Positions 30,370 to 40,496 of a DNA stretch of 64,000 bases are shown piece after piece (the stretch's first letter is position 1; every line of letters starts with the position of its first letter). The notes under the pieces are model-generated. The model saw nothing but the letters and a program-made list of their open reading frames with translations, did not search any database and was not told the origin of the DNA. The DNA is taken from positions 12,092,980-12,156,979 of the forward strand of contig JABAKD010000008.1 of NCBI GenBank assembly GCA_012845835.1, in the 5' to 3' direction. Both the position numbers and the translations under genes were made by a program. Origin of the DNA: Undaria pinnatifida (lineage: Eukaryota > Sar > Phaeophyceae > Laminariales > Alariaceae).

Positions 30370-31570
30370 TGATGGCCGAAAAGGCTAGGCTTTCAAAAAA
30401 CCATCGAGCAGTGGAGCTCATCATATCATCGCCTGACCCAAGCATACACAAACGCGTCGGTTGAGGCGTGAGCAACTCTGACTCTGCTGTTTGGGACATG
30501 GAGAAGCAAAATGCCGTGTTATCTGGCACCTACGCCAAATTTACTCAGAGTCCAGCCAAGAAACATCACCTTTTGAGCACTGGCAACGAACGTTCGGCCG
30601 AAGCCAGCCCTCTGGGCCCAGTGTGGGGTGTTGGTCTTCGGGCGGATGATCCCCGAGCCAATGACCCACACAAGTGGAGAGGAAGCAATTTTCTCGGTGA
30701 CGACATCTCTGCCGTTCGCGACGAAATTCGCGAAAGCGAGGCCGGGTCGACAAACCTACACCCGGCCTCCCCTGGCCGGTTCCGCAACCTCAACGGAAAT
30801 GCTGGAATCCACTAAATCTCGTCCGCTCCGCAGTCGCGCTCGTTGACCGCGATCAGCGCTTGCCAAGGCCCTCCTTCGGGGATTTCGGCCTACTTCCCGG
30901 GAGCACCCGTCGATCAAGGTCAGGAGGTTTTGGCGATAGCTCCTGCCGGCGCTCCAGGCCGTGCGCTGTCAGAATACGGCTTCCACCTCGTCGGGGGTAC
31001 TGTGACGCTGGACGACGTTTCTTTCACTGCCAAAACTGCAACATATAGCGGGGGGAACGCCATTGGGCTTCACAGATGTGCGGCGTTTTTCGATACTGAT
31101 TCCCCTCAAAATTTCATCCGGCGTGACGTGTTGGACCGTATGCTTTCGGTAGGCACCGCTTTGTCGGCGTGCGAGCGGCCCAGCAATACCCGCTACTGGG
31201 GTGGTTTTGGAGCATCTGCCCCTTTACGGGCCTCGACCCGCATCCGCCTGAGCGTCCACTTTTTCCGCGAAAGTGAACCGGCGTGTCCTCTCGCAGTGTG
31301 GGCATGCGTAGCTCCGCCACTGGTTGTGCAGCATGCTGTCTTGCTGGGCCGCGATAGCTGGATGCGCTTCAACACCCGTTCGTACCGCGCCCTGTCCCCT
31401 CGTTCCCACGATAATCGGTTTTTGGGCGAGCTGACGTTGTCCCACCACGCCACGACGGGCGTGTCGGCCAATGCCATCGACCCCGCAGATACGAACAGTG
31501 ATTTTCGTCTCCTCTATGACGGCACTGTCGGTGCCACCTTGTCGGATGAGCCTCAGCTGCTCGACGAGCT
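30370..31570 (+). pseudogene. Retropepsin-like aspartic protease region (active-site change)
   Basis: Frames at 30370-30815 (MMAEKARLSKNHRAVELIIS) and 30843-31604 belong together. The second contains AAFFDTDSPQNFI, where retropepsins carry D-T/S-G; here the glycine position is aspartate (GAT, one base from GGT). The companion motif VLLGRDSWMRF is conserved, with a hydrophobic stretch before it. The protease would process the Gag-Pol polyprotein. The frame ends in the MITE inserted at 31571. Confidence 0.82.
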
Positions 31571-31820
31571 ATCCCACGGTAGAGGTGCAGCAGAAATTTC
31601 CTGAGTTCCTAACATGAGGAGCTCAGTAGATCTCACCCCCCGAAACATGACTTCGAAGGCATTCGTTTCGCGAAACCCGGCCAAGCGTCCATGCCTTAGT
31701 AGTACAACAAATTATACTAGTAAAATTACTATATAACCGTTAGTTCCCCCCTTGAGGAGCTCAAGTGGCCAGGTATACCTTGTTTTGGCTAAAACAGTGC
31801 AACCCCTACCGTGGGATGAT
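31571..31820. mobile_element. MITE family M2, copy c, inserted in the Gypsy-type pol
   Basis: Left end ATCCCACGGTAGAGGTGCAG; the right end, inverted, reads ATCCCACGGTAGGGGTTGCA. Interior M2 landmarks are in inverse order: CTAACATGAGGAGCTCAG, CTCACCCCCCGAAACATGAC, TTCGAAGGCATTCGTTTCGC and CTTGAGGAGCTCAAG. Pol-like coding resumes right after it (DSEVNLVGSNGSPRLTG), so the insertion is younger than the host element. Confidence 0.85.
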
Positions 31821-33060
31821 TCCGAGGTCAACTTGGTGGGCAGTAATGGCTCACCTCGGCTAACAGGGCACTGCTTTGTCGGCATACTGCCGCAGCCGGA
31901 CATTCCTCCGGGGCAGAAGCAATTCGTCGCCTCAGGGTGACAGGGGCTTCCCTTTCCAGGTGTCGCACACCTCGAGCCAGGCGACCTCGTCGGGGTCGCC
32001 GACGCCCCACTTTTGCGCGTCCCGCTAGGTGCTTTGTAACACACTACCCACGCTGCTGAACCCCACCGTGGCCACGTTTCGGACGGTCAGGTCTCAGCGG
32101 TCACACGTTCGCCTGACACTGATGAGGCAGCTCCCGCCGTGTCGTCGCCCTCGCCGACGCTAATGGAACAATTTAACCCAGACCAGCGTTTTGCGTTTTT
32201 GCGCGTCTGGGTCCGACTCCCGCCACACCCGCGGGAGACTGCGTTAGTCTTTCATGACCCTGGCTGGAACCCCCCGGCCTTCAAGCAACTTGGTGATGTG
32301 CTCTGCGACTTTCTTGACGTGTTCCCAACCCCTCGAAGACGGACTTTGGGTCTTGCACCTTGATGCCCATCGAAATCTCGATTCCGGAGGGCAGCGCTCC
32401 GTTCACTTTACGGCCCCATCGCGTAAGCCCTATTCTGGCCAAAGAAGTGGATGCAACCCTTAACCAGCACCTTGTGGCTGGGCCTATCCATAACTCGAAT
32501 TCACCGTATTCAAGCCCGCCGGTGGTCATCTCGAAGAAATCTAGCGGTGTGAGGATCACGGTGAACTGCAAGAATCGCAATCAAATCAGCAAGCTCAGCT
32601 AACTGCCGACTCCCCGCGTGGACCAGGTCCTGGACGCCTTAGGCTCAGGTCGGGTGTTTTCCTTGTTCAACTTGGTGTCCTCGTTCCACCAGATGACAGC
32701 GCATAAGGGTACAGTTTCCCTTACAGCATTCTGCACACTCACAGGCTTCTACGAGAGCTCGTTATGCCTAAGGGCAGCAGCGCCTCGCCTGGATGGTTCG
32801 TCAAGGTGATCAATGCCGTGATTAAGGACATATAACAGGTGGCAGCATACCTCGATGATGTCATTGTGTTCGATTCCGATCCGATAGCGCTTGTTCGAAC
32901 GATTCGCTCCCACTTCGAACGCAATCTAAAGCATAACCTCAAGATTTCCCCTCGAAGGCGCGATTGGGTGCCACCGATGCAAACTTTCTGGGCCACTCCA
33001 TTTCCCCGGCAGGCCTACGCCCAAACGCAGAAAAAAGGTCGGCATTGGTCGATATACCGA
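31821..33060 (+). pseudogene. Gypsy-type reverse transcriptase, multiply broken
   Basis: Segments in order: 32139-32363 (with PAFKQLGDVLCDFLDVFP); 32360-32602 after a frameshift (PHRVSPILAKEVDATLNQHL and SPPVVISKKSSGVRITVN), closed by an in-frame TAA at 32600-32602; then PTPRVDQVLDALGSGRVFSL; then QVAAYLDDVIVFDSD near 32838-32882. The YLDD catalytic pair is intact, but the upstream catalytic aspartate in VFSLF-D-L is asparagine (AAC). A TAA also precedes QVAAYLDD. RT would copy the element RNA; this copy cannot make a full enzyme. Confidence 0.93.
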
Positions 33061-33640
33061 TGCCCACGGACGTAAAGCAGGTGCGCACCCTGATGGGTGT
33101 TGTCAACCATTACCACGCAAATTTAGTATTCATCCGATTAACGCGTTTCTCCGGAAGGGGATTAAGTTTGTATTTACGACCGTTACGGAAAGTTGGGGCG
33201 AGAAATCCTGCCGGAGCTAGCGACCCCGACGATCCTGGATTTCTCCGATTGGGACACTGTGGTTGACTGCTCTCGCCCGTTCCACGTGTACTGCGACGCT
33301 TTCATCGACAGGTTTGGCTGCGCTCTCAAGCAGAAGCAGGCGGACAACCCCCTAAACCCCATTGCGTATGTCAGCCGAGCTACGCTTGACTCAGAAATGT
33401 TTTTTTTTTGTTTTTGGAGGCGGGCAGCATCGTTTGGGCTCTCTAACGCCTCTGTGACTACCTTTGGGGAACCAAATTCCGCACTTTTTCTGATCAAAAG
33501 GCATTAGAAAGCATATGCAGAGTAGGGGACCATAACGCCCGAGTCCACAGGTGGCTCGAGTTCCTCACCGCGTTCGACTGCACACTCGAGTACCGCAAGG
33601 GAAGCGTGAGCGGCGACGCCGACTTTCTCTCTCGCTTGCC
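33061..33640 (+). pseudogene. RNase H-like domain and connection, frameshifted
   Basis: A frame at 33193-33507 reads VVDCSRPFHVYCDAFIDRFG and NPIAYVSRATLDSEM, the Gypsy RNase H start with its YCDA aspartate. A T-run (33400-33408) precedes a shift. At 33528-33640 comes HNARVHRWLEFLTAFDCTLE, then KGSVSGDADFLSRLP, the usual end of this domain. In an active element it degrades the RNA of RNA:DNA hybrids. Confidence 0.9.
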
Positions 33641-34680
33641 AGAGACTGCCACGGAACATGACTGCAATGGGTCGACGAGTCTCACCCCCGTTGAGGGTGG
33701 CGGCATATACCTCATAAGGGCTTGCGGGCCGCACACTTCTTCCTCGCCGATTCCGGGTGTCGGCTTGGGTAGGCTAGTGCCCCGCACCGAAAGAACTGCC
33801 TTTGGTGGGTTCCCTCTCACCTCTGCCAATTTTAGCGACTTTCGCACACACGGGCCACGTATGAGGGTTGACGACCTTTCTGCTTCTTCGAAAAGATTCA
33901 CCCCTCGTGTTTCTGCATCCGTCACCACCGTCGATGGCCCTCCTGGCCGCAAGTGGGCCTCACCTGCAGCCGACAACGATTTCGCTTTGGTTTTTGCTGT
34001 ACCCACTGCGGCCAGCGAAGGCTCCGCAGAAGCCCCGGCTGCCACGACGACCGTCGCCCACCCTGCTCCTCCCAGGAGCTCTGTTCAAGGAACTGACTCG
34101 GTCGAGCCCACGGGCCCGGCTGCGTCCGTCTCTAACTCGCCTGGTTCTCCGGCGCCCCAGTCGGTGAAGCAGTCTTAAGAATGCATCTGCACTCGGACGC
34201 GCCGGCGTTCAGCAATAGCTGCTGGTAAGGCAACCCCCGCTGTCGACTATGGCTTTGGGCCCGGCGGGGCCCCTCGACCGTCTTCCAGGCGAGTTACAAC
34301 CCCGCCGCAAGTCCTACGCTCGCGGCTGGCTCCGCGCACCGCCGCGACCCTTGCTTTTGTCGCCTCGCCGGTCCCCACGGTGTCACTTCCGTCTGATTAC
34401 GACCGCACAGAGCCTGTGGGAATTCCTTTCAAACGGCTCAAGCCTTCTCCTGGTGACACACCGCCTGCACCTACGAAGTCAGTTGCTGAAGTGCGGCTCG
34501 CTGACGCGCGTTGGCCGTCGGTCCTGCCGCCCGACTTTTTATCGTGCTACCCCTCACAAGTGCCCCTCCCTTTCGGACACCCAGGAAATGGCAGGAAAAT
34601 GACAATTATATACAACCAACGAGGACATGGTCCTACTCGTCCGTAACCCGACACCACTGCCAACAAGTCTGACAAACCTA
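33641..34680 (+). pseudogene. Pol linker between RNase H and integrase, low complexity
   Basis: A plus frame at 33606-34178 continues from the RNase H end into S/T/P/A-rich sequence (with GGGIYLIRACGPH) and stops. Another frame, 34249-34602, is P/R/L-rich. No domain is visible. It is treated as part of the element because coding remnants flank it on both sides on the same strand. Confidence 0.5.
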
Positions 34681-34685
34681 GCTCT

Positions 34686-35330
34686 GTGGAGCGAGCTGCT
34701 TGCTTGTTAAACGACGAGCCTATTCGCATCTACGTCCCCCTGCTCATGTGCCCTTGGATCATGCAAGCTCGCCATTCGACGACGTCTTGCCACCTTGGCA
34801 CCACGCGCACGTTGCGCATGGTTGAGTGGTTTTATTGGTGGATTGACATGAAATCTTGCACCCGTTGGTGGCTTTGCCACTGCTTGAATTGTCAAGGGCA
34901 AAAACCCCGCGGCTGACTGTCCGTTGGCCAATCATCTCCATGCCTCTGCCGGAAGGTTCAGGTGTCGCCATCAGTGTTAGCTACTTCGGCCCGCTTCGGG
35001 CCACGCCACGAGGCAACACCTACCTTTTGATGCTCACCGATCGCTTCAGGCGTTGGGCCGACATGTTCCCGCCACTGCCGCTAAGTTTGCCGCGGAGGGT
35101 ACAACCAATATCCTGGTGAGTCAATACATTCCCTTATGGGGGCTCCCAAGCACCTTTATCTCGGACAACGGCCTGTAGTTCTGCGCCAAGCTTTCACAAG
35201 CTGCGTGTAGAAGCTGTTGGGCGTGCGCAAGCTTGCTACAAGCTCCCATCATCCCAACGGTAACGGGGGCGTTGAGCGGGTGAATCCCACTATGGCCCAA
35301 ATGCTGGCTATGGTAGTAACCCAATGACAA
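34686..35330 (+). pseudogene. Integrase zinc-binding head and core, catalytic Asp replaced
   Basis: The frame at 34686-34916 has RHSTTSCHLGTTRTLRMVEW, FYWWIDMKSCTRWW and CHCLNCQGQKPR, the HHCC-type head. The core follows: ISVSYFGPLRATPRGNTYLL, where the first catalytic aspartate (V-D-Y/F-F-G-P) is serine (AGC). LLMLTDRFRRWADMFP comes next, then ISDNGL with a TAG where Q-F is usual (35177-35179), and HHPNGNGGVERVNPTMA with the glutamate retained. Integrase joins element cDNA to the chromosome; this copy lacks an intact DDE set. Confidence 0.92.
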
Positions 35331-36605
35331 GACGATTGCGATTTGCATCTGCCTCACGTCGAATTCACTTATAACAATTCGGTCAGCGCGGCGACGAGTC
35401 TGGCGCCCACCAAGGTCCACATGGGCAAACTCCCACGTCTTGCCCTGACGGTTTTCGAACGCACTGGCGTCGTGGGACCCCAGAGTGTGGCCCGCTATCA
35501 CCTGACCTATTGCAACTTGGCCACCGACCGACAACAGCGCGCAAACGACATTGCTCGCGCATACCACGCCCTCATCGTTCTTCGTGTTAACCGCCGAAAC
35601 TCCGCCCTCGCCGACGCGCTGCGTCCGGAACCTAAATTAGCTGTGGGTGGTTGTGAATGGGTGTACATCTCCGATTCTACCACCCGCCAGGGTGTGACCG
35701 CGAATACGGACGCCAAGGTGCTCTAGGCCAAATTCGCACTTAACTGGACGGGCCCCTACAAGATCCTGGCAGTCGGTCCCCGCTCCGCCGCCGGGATCCT
35801 GGACGGTTCCCCACTCGGTGGCAACCTCCTCTATTTGGACCTCCCTTTCGACCTGCCCGGGTCGGATGCTCGTCGGCGTGTGGCGATTGAACGCTGCAAT
35901 TGAACGCTGCAAGCCCTGTACCAACCCCCACGACAGCACGGACATGCCCAAACACCTGCCGGCAGGACTAACACAGTATATGCTCAATATTTTCTCCAAG
36001 AAATCCCCTCCGTACCACGTCACTCAAGACCATGTTTCGGCTCCCCTCCAACGGCTAGAGGTGGAGCAGGTCACCGGCCATCAGTCAGTCCGGGGACGAG
36101 GTAGCATCATCACTGTGCTATACAAGACGCATTGAGTGGGACTCTCCGGACCATCCTGGGAGCGAGTAATGGAACTCCACCTCTCCCGCCCTCACATTTT
36201 GCGTTATTGGGCTGGCACTCCGGATCAACACCGCCAAACCAACCACCTCTAACGTCGAATGCGGATCGGGGCGGCACAGCGTGAACTCTCCCGCAACAAC
36301 GGAGAACGTTTCCTAGCGCCGGGCTACGCTTGCGTTCCCCACGGAGAGTGTCTCCGTCGCTACCACGACACGATGCTTCTCAAGGAAGCCCGCGTTTGGT
36401 AGAACGGAGACGATGGGTTGTGGTGGCTTGGAAAAATCAGTGCGAGTTCAACCGAGGACAAGGCATATTTTGTCCGATTTCTGGACGACCCGGGGCCGAT
36501 TAAACTTCCTCTCCCCTCGCTACACGTCTTCGACGGGGGCCGTACGAGGCTCTTGGTGCCTGTAGGTCCACATCGCCAGCGCGTTTCCTCGGCGGAACCA
36601 ACGTA
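35331..36605 (+). pseudogene. Integrase C-terminal region and terminal domain
   Basis: Frame 35343-35726 contains FTYNNSVSAATSLAPTKVHM and RQQRANDIARAYHALIV. After a TAG, 35727-35910 reads LNWTGPYKILAVGP, the SH3-like/GPY motif of Gypsy integrases. At 36003-36250: SPPYHVTQDHVSAPLQRLEV and LHLSRPHILRYWAGTPDQHR. At 36418-36606: WWLGKISASSTEDKAYFVRF, then LDDPGPIKLPLPS. The tail may guide integration-site choice; this is inference. A second relic of this tail lies at 50654-50830 on the opposite strand. Confidence 0.85.
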
Positions 36606-36610
36606 ACGTA

Positions 36611-37479
36611 GATGACTCTCGAGGCGCGACCGTGGCCAGTTGACTTTCAAGCCGTCACCGCTCCTCGATGGTTTCCCTTTTTTTCCGGGTTATGAAGTTT
36701 GGAGTTCTTGTCCTTGGGTTTGTTGTGGTATTTCGTGCGTTTGGACTGGATTCGGGACGGTTCTTACTATTTTTTCAAAGCCCTGCCGACTCCCCCCCTT
36801 TAGTGTCGGGCCAGGGTCCGGGTAACGAGGTCGCTATTTGAGGCACAGGACTATCAGGTTTTCGTGGTCGTTCAAGCTTGCCGTGCCGACGCCATTCTCA
36901 GCCCAGAGCCGGGGGGCACCCAGAGTACCTTGTTCACGCATAACGTGACACGGAGTTGTGTGTAATTGTTTTTTGCGTTGTATTTGTTCTACTTTTTTGC
37001 GGCTAGGCACTTCTTCCCCTCGAGGGGCTGTGGGTGGTGTCACTTTCCGTTCCGGGTATTTGTATTTTCTTCTTTACCCCCCCCCGCCATGCCAAAGGTC
37101 CGCGGGAGGTTTTGGTATGACTTCTCCCTTGTATTAGCGCCTGTGTTCTCCTTCATTTCGACGATGGTTTGCCTTGCCATAGTGCCCGTTCCGTCTCGCC
37201 CCACCTCGCCACACCGGCGGTACGCGGCAGGTTTTTGATGGATGCTTTACCTTATTGTAGGGTCTGAGTTCCCTTCAATTGCTTTTTTTCGCGTTTTCCT
37301 GGTTACGTATCCAGACTGTTAGATATGTTGGGGTGGGTTTTGAGGAGCCACATCTTCGACTCATGGTTTAGTCCGAAGAACTGGAGCTTCTCCAATTCTC
37401 CCACATTTCTGCACATACGGCTCATCAAGGTGGGCTAGTGTTATGGTACGTCCTTGAGATAGCCTTAATTACCTGTTCT
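36611..37479. other. Tail or right flank of the Gypsy-type element, no gene seen
   Basis: T-rich sequence with TTTTTTGCGTTGTATTTG-like runs. It would be the place for a 3' LTR, but nothing matches the repeat at 25537-25857. No coding frame with a motif. Confidence 0.45.
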
Positions 37480-37735
37480 AGTAGGTAATTGTCCGTGTTC
37501 GTATGATATGTTGGTGTTTTCTATTCGGTATAGTCAGGAAATGAATCGGAGGCAAGCGCCTCCGTTCTCAGATGCTATCCGGAGCTCTGGTGGAACTAAT
37601 GAAGCTGCTCCTCTACTACATGTTAAGAGACTAATCCAGCGAATGAAATCTCCGAGGACTTGCTTAATAGGCAGACCGTCAGGGGAAACTCTGTGTACCC
37701 GCCCACTCACATCACAAATCGGAGGTGAGCTACTG
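37480..37735 (+). repeat. Dispersed repeat D1, copy 2
   Basis: Homologous to 17370-17625 in the same orientation (GGTAATTGTCCGTGTTCGTA, ATAGTCAGGAAATGAATCGG, AGCTCTGGTGGAACTAATGA, GAGGACTTGCTTAATAGGC, CAGGGGAAACTCTGTGTACC). Copy 2 lacks some short insertions present in copy 1. Confidence 0.8.
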
Positions 37736-38891
37736 AGGTCACAAACTTCCGCCGCATCCACACCGTGGGATTACCCCTCGGGTGAGAAACGGACCGAGAA
37801 CAATGAGCTCGAAGAGAACAACGTTCTACTTTTACCATATGCCATACCGGTGTGTTATATTATGCAAAGCCAATCTCATCCGCGACTTAATTAGTTGTTG
37901 GAACCAAAAAAAAAACTTGAAAATAATAAAATGTTCGCCCCAGGGATTTGAAGAATGATGGGTACATCATATGATGGCATACTTCGTACGGTGGAGGACT
38001 GGATGGAGCGGCTGTGAAGTCGAGCAAAAGCGCCCCCCGCCCCGCCCCGGCTTCGTGGCTGTAATACAGTAGGGGGGCCTATATACAGCGGTGTAGTGCA
38101 CCGAGATTTCGACCGCTTTATCTCGAAAGACTGCCTTACCTATTGGAGTTAGGGCGATTGACCGCCCTTTTTGGTGATATCCCTATGAAAGGCGATAACC
38201 GCCCTATTGAGTACATACAGCGTTTTAAGGTACAGCACAGAGTGCTCCTGCTCCAAAAGATGACAAAGATGACCCAGAGGGCCTCACGAAGAGGGGTACC
38301 ATACGTGTGTCCGGAGATGGAAGGCACAGCGTTGCAACAGTACCAGTGCTGAACCCAGTGAACATGTGTGATGTCAAACACACACCAAAGCACAGCAGAG
38401 CAGACGGGGGTGCACATACACTTGGCATGTTGACAATTCTCATACAAATTGAGTTGCGGGCGACAGAGCCCGCGGAAGACCCACACCACCTGCTGAAGAC
38501 ACACACCGCCGTACTCTGAAGTATTATTCGCTCTGCTACATATTCACAACATAATTCTAACCTACACTACGGAACCATACTACTTTACTGAATACGGTAC
38601 TGCACTACAATCCCCCGCTGTGCCGTCCCCCCTGCCCTTGTTGACTCACGTAGTAGGATATTGCGAAATATATGAGGAGGAACGGGATGTGTCAGAGAAC
38701 ATGAGGATAGTAGGCGAATGTGACATGGAATAGTTTTGTAGATTATAGAGTAGCGAGAAAACGAACACTATCCTCGGAGATAGATGGTGGCCACAGACGG
38801 GGAAACAGGAAGGGGATAGAATAAGAAAACATTTTTTGTGTAACATATTGGAAAAAGCGTAATGAGCGCCCAAATGTTGGAGGTGCTTTTA
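37736..38891. other. Unassigned region with GGCGATAACCGCCC-type dyads
   Basis: At 38144-38215 two short dyads occur: GGGCGATTGACCGCCC and GGCGATAACCGCC, after TTTCGACCGCTTTATCTCGA. Similar words (GGGCGGTAGCCGCCC, TTTTGACTGCCTTATCTCGA) recur at 39560-39680. The intervening 1.4 kb could therefore be one element bounded by related direct sequences. Frames at 38136-38506 have no recognised domain. Confidence 0.4.
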
Positions 38892-39692
38892 TTATTCAAG
38901 AGAAAGAACGGTGCTCATTCTCGTAAGGGATGCACGGTCAATGGTCAAATGACTAAGGCTAGCAACGAATGAGTACCCCCCCCCCCTTCCCCGCCTTGCC
39001 CTTGTTGAGGTTCCGAAAAATGCCTCATGTCTGACTGTTGCACTGGCTAAGAGGCATGCGCTTTGATGAACGATATCCTGGCCTTCTGCGCAGTTAGAAG
39101 GAGGCATCGCCTTTTTCACCGCGCGCCTCCGCCGCGCTCTCCAGCGAAACGAAGCGCGTCGAAAGTTCCACATAACGTGGAGGGGCACTGTCCCGCGCCC
39201 CCTCGTGCCATAAGCGCTGTCTTCCATCTGGTTAATGTTCACCTCGTTGTCGCAGTCCGGCTCGGCTCCGCCGCAGAGTCCGTGCAGTCGATCACCGCAT
39301 TTTCCGAGACATTTCTGACCGTCAGGGCGCTCAGGGGTGAGGGCTCGAACTAAACACAGTTCGCCTGCGGCTGCACATGGCATCGTGCGTATCCCCTCTG
39401 TCTGCCCATTATGCGCTAGGGGCCCGTGTGATCTTGCAGTAACAACAGCAGCGGTAGGGGAGTGATACTGCATGATGTACCTCGCTCTAACGCAGCGCCA
39501 GAGCAAGATTTTGTGCTGATGTGAGCGAAAGTGGGCCATGGGTAGAGCGGTAGCCGCCCTGGGCCGAATAGGGCTGCTACCGCCTTCTATAGAGTCCGTT
39601 GCTATATAGGGCGGTAGCCGCCCTATTCGCATCCTCCTATGTCGTGTCAAGCCGATTTTGACTGCCTTATCTCGAGTGCTATGAAGAGTCAT
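38892..39692 (-). CDS. Minus-strand frame with a C/H-rich zinc-finger-like cluster (266 codons)
   Basis: The frame is open for 266 codons. Its middle (about 39380-39180) reads ELCLVRALTPERPDGQKC, then LGKCGDRLHGLCGGAEPDCD, with spaced C, H and C residues like a small treble-clef or PHD-like finger, followed by a basic RRASFRWRARRRRAVKKA stretch. The N-terminal third comes from the dyad-rich repeat at 39540-39690 and is probably not native. It may be a fragment of a transposon-encoded protein. The function is unknown and the start codon is doubtful. Confidence 0.3.
   Translation of the reverse strand: MTLHSTRDKAVKIGLTRHRRMRIGRLPPYIATDSIEGGSSPIRPRAATALPMAHFRSHQHKILLWRCVRARYIMQYHSPTAAVVTARSHGPLAHNGQTEGIRTMPCAAAGELCLVRALTPERPDGQKCLGKCGDRLHGLCGGAEPDCDNEVNINQMEDSAYGTRGRGTVPLHVMWNFRRASFRWRARRRRAVKKAMPPSNCAEGQDIVHQSACLLASATVRHEAFFGTSTRARRGRGGGYSFVASLSHLTIDRASLTRMSTVLSLE
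39540..39625. repeat. GCGGTAGC hairpin cluster
   Basis: GCGGTAGCCGCCCT and AGGGCTGCTACCGC form a nearly perfect stem around a short spacer at 39549-39585. A third arm, AGGGCGGTAGCCGCCCTATT, follows at 39608 and is self-complementary (GGGCGGTAGCCGCCC). Confidence 0.75.
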
Positions 39693-39933
39693 CCCACGGC
39701 AGGGGTTGCACGTTTTGCACTAAAAAGTCCCTAGGCGCGATTGAGTTCCTCATGTGAGGAACTGCCGGTCAATGAAGTATTTTGACAAGTACATTATGTT
39801 TTGGACTAAGGCATAGAAGCTTTATCGGGTTTTGCGAACGAATGCATTCAAAGTCATTTTGGGGGTGAGGTATTGAGTTCCTCATGTGAGGAACTCAGGG
39901 ACGTTCTGCTGCAACCCTATCGTGGAATGGCTT
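39687..39933. mobile_element. MITE family M2, copy d
   Basis: Ends AGTCATCCCACGGCAGGGGT and, inverted, AAGCCATTCCACGATAGGGT. Two internal dyads GAGTTCCTCA-TG-TGAGGAACT lie near 39748 and 39876; in the second the 10-bp arms match perfectly. The landmark GCGAACGAATGCATTC followed by AAAGTCATTTTGGGGG is shared with the other M2 copies. Confidence 0.82.
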
Positions 39934-40496
39934 TGAAGGTGTTTGCCTCGGGGGATCCTTGTCGATATGATTCTCAGAAGGGACAGGTGTGTCTATCTCG
40001 AGACCACAGCTGACAGCAGTACAACGCCAAGGTAGGTGGTAGATTCTCTTGTTGTTATCGAGCAAGGTTTGCTGATTTAGGTCAGGATACAAGAAGAGTG
40101 ATCGAGAGGGGGGAGGAGACGAGGGGGGGGGTGGAAGCTTGGCTCTGGCCATGCTCCAAATACCGGCTCTTGCACTGGCAAGGTATCCAAAACTTCATGC
40201 CAAACGTAAATCCTGAGTGCAAGCTACTAACTGCCTACGTCGGCCACTTCTACAGGGCCACGTGTGTGACTCATTGCATACTTGTAGTGAGAGCAAGGAC
40301 CAACTCACAACATAACCAATCACATCGAGTCCTAGTGTTCTCCTAAGATCCGTCCTACTCTTTATGCGAAAGTGCTGCTACCTATTCTAAGCGAATCAGC
40401 GTAGGGCGCGTAGCCTAAGGCAGGATTCTACCATTGTTATGTTTCCTACTTGCCCCGCAGATCACGTGGTTCATTATACTATTGTGCGATATATAT
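39934..40496. other. No recognisable feature
   Basis: Frames on both strands (39895-40152 minus, 40098-40346 plus) have no motif. The segment ends at the sharp left boundary of the 3.3 kb duplication. Confidence 0.45.

Larger units (their letters stand above)
25537..36610 (+). mobile_element. Degenerate Ty3/Gypsy-type LTR retrotransposon
   Basis: In order on the plus strand: LTR-like repeat, gag, spacer, aspartic protease, reverse transcriptase, RNase H, zinc-binding integrase head, integrase core, and a C-terminal domain with VRFLDDPGPIKLPL. This PR-RT-RH-IN order defines Ty3/Gypsy; Copia places integrase before RT. Many stops and frameshifts split it, and an M2 MITE (31571-31820) lies inside. 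No 3' LTR was recognised, so the right edge is approximate. Several catalytic residues are changed (see the sub-features). Confidence 0.9.
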
